A stretch of DNA of 64,000 bases, from the NCBI RefSeq assembly GCF_000243735.2, contig NZ_AHMP02000003.1:3616001-3680000 (forward strand), given 5' to 3'. The notes under the pieces are model-generated. The model had not been told where the DNA came from. It did no database searches and worked only from the letters and a program-made list of their open reading frames with translations. This document shows, in pieces, positions 53,576 to 64,000 of the stretch. The position numbers and the translations under genes were made by a program. How positions within the stretch are numbered: the stretch's first letter is position 1; each line of letters starts with the position of its first letter. This stretch comes from Leptospira kmetyi serovar Malaysia str. Bejo-Iso9. GTDB taxonomy: Bacteria; Spirochaetota; Leptospiria; Leptospirales; Leptospiraceae.

Positions 53576-55683
53576 GAATTTTTCTCCGTTGATTGATTGA
53601 GATCGCCATCGGCGACTTTGAACTTGCCGATGAGTTGTCCGAGTTGTTCGGCTTGTCCGTGCATTTCACCCGAGAATGAAGTGAGATCGTCCGCGCCCGC
53701 GGCGATTTCCTGAGTTCCGTCGGAGATGCTCACGATCGTTTTTGTGATTTCGTCCGTTGCTCTTTTTTGTTCGAGAACCGCTTCTTCGATTTGTAAACTG
53801 AAGGTCATGAGTTCGTTCGCGCTTTGAGAAATTTCTTTCGTGTTTTCTTCCTGAGTTTTCACCGAAGTCAAAACGTTCTTTGCGTAACGATCGAATTCTT
53901 CGACTTGTTCTCTGAGTTTTTTAAGAACGTTAGACGCTTCCGAGACTTTCGTATTTCCGTTTAATACGGCGTTGTTTGTGGAATTTACTAACGCCCCGAT
54001 TTCTTGAACACTCGTGGAAGTCTGTGAAGCAAGTTTTCCGATTTCTTCCGCAACGACTGCGAATCCTTTTCCTGCTTCTCCGGCTCTTGCTGCTTCGATG
54101 GCTGCGTTTAACGCGAGAAGGTTTGTCTTTTCCGAAATCTCGGTGATGATGGAAAGAATTTCCGTAATCCGAGACGCGCTTTCACCGATGGCGCCCATGG
54201 CGCTTGTGGAAGCGATCATCGCACTTTCTCCGGTCACACCTTGTTCTTTGGATTCGGCGGCGAGCCTAACGAGATCCTGCATTTCCCGATTGATGTTCGC
54301 AATTTGTTCTTTAAGACGATCCACGTTTCCGTCGATTTCTTTCATGCTGGAAACCGCTTTCTCCATGGACTTTCCGACGTTTTGTGCCGAAGCCGCGAGT
54401 TCTTCGACAGCCGCCGAAGATTCTTCCGCAGCGGACGCTTGTGTTTGTGCGACATCGGAAAAACTTCTCGAAGAATCCGCCATTTTCTGAGACGTTCCTT
54501 TGAGTTTGGAAGCGGAGGCTCCGATTTCACGAACGACTTTCAAAAGATTCTCCCGCATCTGGTTCATCGAACCGAGAAGGGTTCCGATTTCGTCTTGTTG
54601 TTCGTGAGAACTTTGTGCGACAAGATTTCCCTTTGCGATTTCTTCGGAGAAACCGATCGCTTTGAGAAGTCCGGAAGAAATCAATTTTTGGAATATAAAA
54701 TTCAAACTCAAAAGAACGACGATCAATATGACTAACGTGGAAACAAAACTTCGAAACAGAATGCCCGCGATGTCGTCCCGATAAATCGAATTCGGAATGC
54801 TTACCTGCATCACCCAAAATCTTTTTTCTTTTCCGATATGAAACGGAAACAGATAATGCGTATAACCGTCCGCGTCCGCAGTGAATTTTTTTCCTTCCTG
54901 GCTGAGTTTGAGATACGTTTGCATATGCTCTTCGGGAATCGACTTACCGACCAAACCCTTATCCAAGCCGTTGACCGCATAAATCCCCTTAGGTGAAATC
55001 AGAGCCACGTATCCCTGATCTCGAAACGGTTTCGTATTTCCGATCAGCTTTTGGAGTTCCTCCAACTGATAATCGATTCCGGCCATTCCGTAATAACGGT
55101 TGTCCGCGCTGATGGGAACCGTGAGCGAGATCATGAGAATTTTGACATTACCTTCGATTTCGTAATAATACGGATCGGTCACGAAAGGGTCGTTGAGTTT
55201 TTTCGGAATCTGGTACCAATCCCCTTCCGGGCCGGTGCTATCGTAGAACTTGCAAGGTTCGAGAACGATTTCTTCCTTTGTTTTTCCGCGATGAAGATAC
55301 GGAACGAATCTTCCCGTGGAATCGTGTCCGGGGGTATTGACGAACTGCGCGTCCTTTCCGTCGTACGCGTTCGGTTCGTAGGCGACGCTTGCTCCATATA
55401 AATTATCATTTCGCTTTAATATTTCTCGAAGAGAACGGATCACTTCAGTTCTGCCGGGAGAAGCGAATAGAAGAGGAAAACGGAAACCTCGAATCAAGGC
55501 CATCGTCGTATCCAAATGATCCTTTACTTCGAAAGTCCATCGTTCTGCGGTTACTTCCGAACTGCTGATCACTTCTTTTTTTAGATTTTGATACGCGCTG
55601 TAAGAATTGAAACCGGCTAAAACCGAAAATCCGATGAAAAGAACGACGGAAAGATAAAGCGAAATGCGAAAACGAATGCTCAT
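53572..55683 (-). CDS. Methyl-accepting chemotaxis protein with dCache sensor (MCP3)
   Basis: 703 residues with the same layout as MCP1: TM1 (~8-28), dCache (~35-300), TM2 (~310-333), HAMP, signalling coiled coil and a slightly longer tail ([14 protein letters not shown]). The sensor differs from its paralogues at likely ligand positions, for example [20 protein letters not shown], and the HAMP reads [12 protein letters not shown] rather than [10 protein letters not shown]. Its TGA overlaps the ATG of MCP2, so the two are one transcription unit led by this gene. Signalling domain almost identical to MCP1 and MCP2. GGAG lies upstream of the ATG at 55683. Confidence 0.94.
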
Positions 55684-56042
55684 TGCATGCTCCGAAGGAG
55701 TTACTTGAGAAATAGCAAAAGATGATTAAAGAAGATGGGACGAAAAGCTCGAGCAAAATATTGCCAACTTATAAAAAAATCATAATTTTTCCCCTCCGGC
55801 GCGGAGAAATTTCTCTATGTCTCATTTAAGTTTGAGGAGGGCATTTGCCGAACGGAAAGCATCTCTTCGAAAACGAATTTGATAAGCGAAATCATAAAAT
55901 GGAGATCAAGTTTTCGGATAAAAAAGTGACGCTTACTCATTCATCCCCGATTAACGGTTGTCCGATCCCGTTTCTTTGATAAGTTAGAATGAAATAAACA
56001 GACTTTTCGAGTTTCCTTCAATCTACTTTGGAGGTTTTAGTC
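55684..56042. other. Divergent promoter region before MCP3 and the membrane-protein pair
   Basis: No gene is seen. On the minus strand TTGGCAATATTTTGCT near 55759-55774 looks like a sigma-54 promoter but has 9, not 10, bases between GG and GC. The stretch near 55770-55800 is AT-rich. The right part leads to TGGAGG, the ribosome-binding site of the 56043 gene. Confidence 0.45.
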
Positions 56043-56450
<408 letters not shown>

Positions 56451-56543
56451 TCGATCCAATCTTTAAAAAAAATCTTTCGGACAACGATTCTCGAAAGAAA
56501 TCCGCAAGCGTGAGTTCCCTTTTTACGAATACTCGGAGGTACT

Positions 56544-56945
56544 ATGACAGTTTCCACACGTCGATTGATTTTACGCGTAAACGGGATCGTTTTGATTCTC
56601 GCTTCCACCGTAAGTTTTTTCGTTTTGGATATATTAGGAATTTATTATGGATTCGGACCGGAAGGTCGGATTCTACAAGGACACGAGTTTTTGGGAATCG
56701 GCTTTTTCGAAGCGCACGGTCTCGCGTTGATACTCGGGATTCATCTGTTCCGCGCGGAACCGAAACGTTCCTGGCATTTGACCGCGATGGGGGCGCATTT
56801 CACATTAGGAACCGCTAATTTACTTTTTTGGAAGATATTTATCGTTTCGGGAAGTCTTCCGATGGGTTACGGAACTACGGGGATGCACTGGTTTTTCGTT
56901 CTTCTTCAGTTGCTCGCGGCGATTCGATCTCCCAAGGAGGAATGA
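56544..56945 (+). CDS. Four-TM membrane protein (tandem copy 2)
   Basis: 133 residues, same layout and motifs as the 56043 protein: GHEFLGIGFFEAHGLALIL, FRAEPKRSWHLTA, LGTANLLFW, LPMGYGTTGMHWFFVLLQLLA. The shared blocks are the helix-end His/Trp/Gly residues, which implies that they matter for function. CGGAGG lies 5 bases before the ATG. The two probably form one transcript that ends at the strong terminator 57061-57098. The product may form a heterodimer with copy 1 (inference). Confidence 0.82.
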   Translation: MTVSTRRLILRVNGIVLILASTVSFFVLDILGIYYGFGPEGRILQGHEFLGIGFFEAHGLALILGIHLFRAEPKRSWHLTAMGAHFTLGTANLLFWKIFIVSGSLPMGYGTTGMHWFFVLLQLLAAIRSPKEE

Positions 56946-57037
56946 TCTTGAGGCGCGCGTTTTCTTTTCAAATCGTGGGAGAATTCTCCGTTTAAAAAGA
57001 GAACGCGTTCGCCTTCGGGAAAAAATAGTAAGAATTA

Positions 57038-57047
57038 AGAATATTCT
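57038..57047. repeat. AGAATATTCT palindrome before a terminator
   Basis: Another copy of the dispersed palindrome core, 14 bases before the bidirectional terminator. Confidence 0.45.
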
Positions 57048-57060
57048 AGATTCCTAAAAT

Positions 57061-57098
57061 AAAAAAGACCGGTTCCGTTCGGAGGTCCGGTCTTTTTT
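57061..57098. terminator. Strong bidirectional terminator
   Basis: AAAAAAGACCGG (57061-57072) and CCGGTCTTTTTT (57087-57098) form a perfect 12-bp stem with a 14-base loop and T6 on both strands. It separates the membrane-protein pair from the convergent aspartokinase gene. Confidence 0.95.
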
Positions 57099-57167
57099 GT
57101 TCCGATCTGAATTCCCCCGCGCAAAAGGATCGCGCGGAACGCAAATCTCGCCTTCGACGGCTCGGGT

Positions 57168-58400
<1,233 letters not shown>

Positions 58401-58415
58401 GTTTTTCTTTCGGGA

Positions 58416-58477
<62 letters not shown>

Positions 58478-58508
58478 AAAGGCTTTAAAACTGACGAAAG
58501 AAGAAAAT

Positions 58509-60323
<1,815 letters not shown>

Positions 60324-60361
60324 TATTCTCAATTTAGAATATTAGAAACGCGTGAATTGTT

Positions 60362-60862
60362 TTATTTTTTGACGGTTGACGCTTTTCTTTTGGAGAAGTC
60401 CGGTTTTTTGCGGACGTAGATCGTCTTGCGGACCTGCGCGACGAGGGTTCCGTTTCCCTCAATCACTTCGATGTCTATGTCGAAATTCGTCTTTTTCTTT
60501 TGATCGCATTCTTCCTTGATTTTCAGAATGTTTTCGGAGGAAATCTTAACGTCCGCAAACACGTCTTGAGACGTCGCTTTCACATAACGTATAAAAACGT
60601 CCGTGTCCCAGAGAAGATACGGATCTCCCAAATTATGTTTGAGTAAAAACAAGGGAATCGGGTCCACGAACGCGTAAAGAGAACCTCCGAAATGGGTTCC
60701 CATCAATCCTCTGGTTTTGCGGTTGAATGGAAGTTTGACCTTCATTTCCCGAAAGTCCTGCGAGATCCGTAAAATTCTCCCTCCGCAACGCCAATACACA
60801 GGCCACCGAAGAAGCATATTCAGCTGAAAGAAAAACAAGGATAAAAAGCGGATCGGATTCAT
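60362..60862 (-). CDS. DUF4442 hotdog-fold protein
   Basis: 166 residues. The pattern RISQDFREMKVKLPFNRKTRGLMGTHFGGSLYAFVDP matches the DUF4442 group of hotdog thioesterase-like proteins: conserved Asn-x-Lys-x-Thr, the G-THFGG helix start, and the later VFIRYVKAT strand. It probably acts on acyl-CoA or acyl-ACP in the cytosol. No catalytic residue is proven for the family. The N-terminus is hydrophobic (3-20), which may be a membrane-contact helix or signal anchor. Convergent with the symporter gene by 38 bases. Confidence 0.85.
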   Translation of the reverse strand: MNPIRFLSLFFFQLNMLLRWPVYWRCGGRILRISQDFREMKVKLPFNRKTRGLMGTHFGGSLYAFVDPIPLFLLKHNLGDPYLLWDTDVFIRYVKATSQDVFADVKISSENILKIKEECDQKKKTNFDIDIEVIEGNGTLVAQVRKTIYVRKKPDFSKRKASTVKK

Positions 60863-61056
60863 ATAAGAATATAGTTTTATATCAAACTAATTGTTTTCAA
60901 ATGTCAATATTAAATTTTCCGATTCGGCGCCGAAGTTTCGAAAAATTTCTTTCGGATTTTTAGATCGGGCGTGACGGCGTTTCGGAAGCGTTTTTTGCGG
61001 GAATTTATCGATTGAAAAACGAGTCCTTTTTTATTTTCTGAACCTTCGGGAAGAAT

Positions 61057-63801
61057 ATGAAAGAATCGGCTCCATTCACATCGACGTTGTTTTTGATTCT
61101 TTCTTGGGTTTTCGTTTTGGTTGTCTTTTTCCATTCTCCCTTGTTCGCGCAAAAACCCTTACTGGTGGAAGTTGTGATCACCGATGAAACGGGGAATAAC
61201 GCGGTTTCAAATACGCCGGTCGTATTCCAGGAAATCGGAAAGTATCTCATTACGAACGGAGAAGGTTCCGTAAAGGTCGCCTTTCCCGCTCCGGGAACTT
61301 ACAACCTGAGAATTATGACTTCCGAAAAGGTTTTTAAAAAAACGGTGACCGTGGAATACGACGGTCAGAAAAAATTTCTTTTCGTTCGTAAGCCCGTTCC
61401 CGGAGAGATCAACGTTTACGGCGATAAGGATTTGGAATCCCTTTCGAGATACACATTGAATCAGGAAGAAATTCGAAGATTGCCCGGCGCTCAAAACGAC
61501 GCGTTGAAGGCGATTCAAACCCTTCCCGGAATCGCGGCCGTTCCTCCGATCGGTTTGTCCTCGTCTTCGTTTAACAATTTGGTCAACAGCGTGGGGAACT
61601 CGAACCCGTATTCGAACAGCGAACGCGGTTTTTTGGTGATGCGCGGAGGCGGAACGCTCGCCAACGGTTATTATCTGGACGGTTTTCCGATGACTTATCC
61701 CTATCACCTGGGCGACCAATCTTCCGTACTAAATAATAATATTATAAAGTCGTTTAATATTTACTCGGGCGCGTTTCCCGTGCAGTTCGGTTTTGCGACG
61801 GGCGGGATCATCGACATTCGAACCCCCGACGCGGTCGCTAAAACTTTTTCCGTAATCAATCTGAACACGTTTCTTTCCGACGTGTATCATCAGAATAAGA
61901 TCGCCGAGAATTTATACGCGATCGTTTCCGCGAGAAAATCCTATCCGAACGTTACGATGTTGAAGTTGTATCCGGAAGGAATTCCTCAGGATGCGAAATA
62001 CGCGGACTACGAGGACTATCAAGCCAAGTTCAATTGGAAACCGGGAAACAATCATACGTTCAACGTTCTTCTTTTCGGAGCCAAGGATAAACAGAAATAC
62101 ACGAAGGCTCAGGACGATTTCGAAAACAGTAAAAAAGAATTCTTAGGTCTTTCCACTTTGCAGGAAGCTGCGTCGGGCCGTCCTCCCGTGGGTTTGGAGC
62201 GATTGTTTCGAACGAGCGGTTTCCGTTATACGTATAATAATAAATCCTGGTTCGAAACCTCCGTGTCTCTTTCGAACAATTATTTTCGAGAGAATTTCGA
62301 AGTGAACTTCAACAATCCGTTGACCGCCGAGCTGATCTTCGGTTTGCAGAACGTCACCACTCAGAATATTAACTTTTTGGAAAATAATACGAGGGTCACT
62401 CTGATTGAAAGACATCTAACGTTTCGTTTCGGAGGACAACTTAGGGAAAAGACGATTCAACTTCAGGGCGAGGACATCAAATCTTCCAATTCCACCTTTC
62501 TCGATTTTTTCAACAGCCTTTTGGATTCCAATCGTCAGTTCCGCGCTTTGATCGAAGGGGATCATATTCATACGAGAGAGATCGCGGGTTTTGCCGAGTT
62601 GGAATTTAAGATCGGCGGTTTCAGCGTTCTTCCCGGTTACAGACACGACTACTACGATAAGGTGCACGAAAAACGGGACGCGTTTCGCGGAAGAGCCGAG
62701 TATGAAATTCTTAAAACCGGAACGAAATTTTTGGCGGGAACGGGAGAACACTACAACGCTCCGTTGCAGATCGAACAGTATTCCGCGAGATCTGGAAATC
62801 CGAATCTGAAGATGGAACATTCGATTCATTCTTCCGTGGGAATCGAACAAAGAATCTCTTCGGATTATATCATCAAGGTGGAAGGCTTTCATAATCAGTA
62901 TTCCAATCTTGTTACGCCCGATTCTTACGTTCAAGATCCGTATCAACCGAACAACGAAAAACGAGACATCGTAAATCATACCGCCGACGTAGAAAAAAAT
63001 CCTTACATAGTCAGAAACATGAACTACTCGAATTCAAGGGACGGTTATTCGAGAGGTGTGGAGTTTTTTCTAAAAGCCAATCAGGGTTCGGCGAGAAGAT
63101 TCTTCGGTTGGATTTCTTATACGAATTCCGTTTCGAAAAGAAACAACCACCAGCCCCAACTTACGGACGACGAGGAAAAACAAAGAACGAAGGATAACCG
63201 AGGTCATAGACTTCAATACCAATTGCACGAAGGCGGAAACTATCTCAATTACTACGACGACGGCAAGTTCGAACTTCTCGTCGACAACGACAAACTGCTG
63301 TTATACGATTACGATAGAACGCATATTCTCAACATCGTGTTCGCTTGGAAGTTCGGTCAGAGTTGGCAGATCGGAAGTAAATATACGTATCTTACGAACG
63401 TCCCGATCACTCCGATCGTCGGTTCGAACAAGGCCGCGGCGATCGCTTCCACGGGTATCAATTTATACAATCCGAAGTACGCGGACCATTATAACTCGGG
63501 GAGATGGCCAGACTTTCATCAGCTCGATATTCGTATCGATCGTTTTATGAACTATCAATGGGGTTACGTGAACACGTACATCGAACTCATCAATTTTTTC
63601 GGAAACAGAAATCAGATCAGTCAGACGTTCAATAACTTCGGAGCTTACTCGAGGGACGCGGTGACCAATCCTCTGACGGGTATCACGACTCCGAGCAATC
63701 CGGCCCCGGTATATAATTCCAATTACATCGAGTCCACGGCCATCGGAGGAAAGGTGAAATATTATCCTTTGATCAGCGTCGGGATTCAGATTAAGTTTTA
63801 G
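61057..63801 (+). CDS. TonB-dependent outer membrane receptor
   Basis: 914 residues. Signal peptide (9-31, cut after FAQ), then an N-terminal carboxypeptidase-regulatory-like beta-sandwich (~35-110) common in such receptors, a plug domain (~120-260; RRLPGAQNDALKAIQTLPG, RGFLVMRGGGTLANGYYLDG, FNIYSGAFPVQFGFATGGII), and a long beta-barrel ending in the terminal aromatic KF, as needed for outer-membrane insertion. The ligand (iron chelate, vitamin or glycan) is not evident. No tonB or ABC genes are adjacent. Single gene; a terminator follows at 63820-63860. GGGAAG precedes the ATG. Confidence 0.93.
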   Translation: MKESAPFTSTLFLILSWVFVLVVFFHSPLFAQKPLLVEVVITDETGNNAVSNTPVVFQEIGKYLITNGEGSVKVAFPAPGTYNLRIMTSEKVFKKTVTVEYDGQKKFLFVRKPVPGEINVYGDKDLESLSRYTLNQEEIRRLPGAQNDALKAIQTLPGIAAVPPIGLSSSSFNNLVNSVGNSNPYSNSERGFLVMRGGGTLANGYYLDGFPMTYPYHLGDQSSVLNNNIIKSFNIYSGAFPVQFGFATGGIIDIRTPDAVAKTFSVINLNTFLSDVYHQNKIAENLYAIVSARKSYPNVTMLKLYPEGIPQDAKYADYEDYQAKFNWKPGNNHTFNVLLFGAKDKQKYTKAQDDFENSKKEFLGLSTLQEAASGRPPVGLERLFRTSGFRYTYNNKSWFETSVSLSNNYFRENFEVNFNNPLTAELIFGLQNVTTQNINFLENNTRVTLIERHLTFRFGGQLREKTIQLQGEDIKSSNSTFLDFFNSLLDSNRQFRALIEGDHIHTREIAGFAELEFKIGGFSVLPGYRHDYYDKVHEKRDAFRGRAEYEILKTGTKFLAGTGEHYNAPLQIEQYSARSGNPNLKMEHSIHSSVGIEQRISSDYIIKVEGFHNQYSNLVTPDSYVQDPYQPNNEKRDIVNHTADVEKNPYIVRNMNYSNSRDGYSRGVEFFLKANQGSARRFFGWISYTNSVSKRNNHQPQLTDDEEKQRTKDNRGHRLQYQLHEGGNYLNYYDDGKFELLVDNDKLLLYDYDRTHILNIVFAWKFGQSWQIGSKYTYLTNVPITPIVGSNKAAAIASTGINLYNPKYADHYNSGRWPDFHQLDIRIDRFMNYQWGYVNTYIELINFFGNRNQISQTFNNFGAYSRDAVTNPLTGITTPSNPAPVYNSNYIESTAIGGKVKYYPLISVGIQIKF

Positions 63802-63819
63802 GATTTTCGGATCGGACCG

Positions 63820-63860
63820 CATTCTCCATTCGAAAAGGATGGACAGAATGTCTTTTTTTT
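63820..63860 (+). terminator. Rho-independent terminator after the TonB receptor gene
   Basis: CATTCT(CCAT) pairs with (ATGG)AC-AGAATG over a 2-base bulge, followed by T8 (63853-63860). Confidence 0.8.
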
Positions 63861-63936
63861 GATTTCTGGAAAGTATCATTTAGAATCAACCTTGCTTGAT
63901 TCTGTCATCAAAAGCATTTCATAGGGGATAGCACTC

Positions 63937-64000
63937 ATGTCCGGACATTCGAAGTGGGCAACGATCAAACGTAAGAAAGACGCGATCGATTCCAAACGCG
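63937..64000 (+). CDS. yebC: YebC/PmpR-family protein, 3' part outside the window
   Basis: The first 21 codons are visible and read MSGHSKWATIKRKKDAIDSK, the highly conserved N-terminus of YebC/TACO1 proteins, which help ribosomes through proline stretches and were earlier described as transcription regulators. AGGGG lies 11 bases before the ATG. The rest of the ~250-residue gene lies beyond the window. Confidence 0.92.
   Translation, partial: MSGHSKWATIKRKKDAIDSKR

Noticed and set aside
55759..55774. Sigma-54-like promoter before MCP3
   Set aside because: The GG-GC spacing is 9 bases; the sigma-54 promoter needs 10.

Overview
The window reads as chromosome from a spirochaete of the genus Leptospira. 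Reasons: a spiro-SPASM type radical SAM protein, a DUF1577-type protein, several lipoproteins with relaxed spirochaetal lipoboxes, tandem Cache-domain chemoreceptors, and a housekeeping block (valS, purD, prfB, yebC) whose proteins look leptospiral. G+C judged by eye is in the mid-40s %, higher than L. interrogans, so a higher-GC Leptospira species is more likely; the species is not settled. No tRNA, rRNA, CRISPR array, transposase or prophage gene was recognised.

Layout. 1-9 kb: a truncated gene at the left edge, a DUF1577/PilZ-like protein, a SulP transporter fused to STAS and beta-carbonic anhydrase domains with a small anchored protein before it, an overlapping aldo-keto reductase/SsuD-like monooxygenase pair and a sodium:solute symporter. 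9-14 kb: a heavy-metal RND efflux operon with outer-membrane channel and pump but no adaptor gene. 14-21 kb: a secreted-hydrolase region with two tandem family I lipases and two near-identical Cys-rich alpha/beta hydrolases, plus a lipoprotein and an anchored protein. 21-25 kb: a radical SAM protein diverging from a csoR-copZ-copA copper operon. 25-33 kb: GST, GyrI-like protein, PAS-LuxR regulator, exported MsrA, FAD oxidoreductase, methyltransferase, a SET-domain protein and a UPF0316-like membrane protein. 33-36.5 kb: an endoglycoceramidase-like GH5 lipoprotein, then a lower-GC lipoprotein patch. 36-43 kb: crcB, a membrane protein and the compact series valS-purD-hypothetical-prfB. 43-49 kb: a TetR regulator with a 17-bp palindromic operator, then SurA-like, spiro-SPASM and SpsF-SpsG genes in a row. 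49-56 kb: three paralogous chemoreceptors, the middle one frameshifted by one extra TTTC unit. 56-64 kb: two tandem membrane-protein paralogues, aspartokinase, a second sodium:solute symporter, a DUF4442 protein, a TonB-dependent receptor and the start of yebC.

Functional themes. Metal handling (CsoR/CopZ/CopA, RND efflux, TonB receptor), lipid and glycolipid attack at the cell surface (lipases, esterases, GH5), inorganic carbon supply (SulP-CA) and signalling (chemoreceptors, PAS-LuxR, TetR). The best candidate for an undescribed system is the spiro-SPASM/SpsF-SpsG pair. The N-terminal ~210 residues of the radical SAM protein run collinear with the nucleotidyltransferase domain of its neighbour but lack its catalytic motifs, which suggests an active/inactive transferase pair in a spirochaete-specific sugar or peptide modification pathway.
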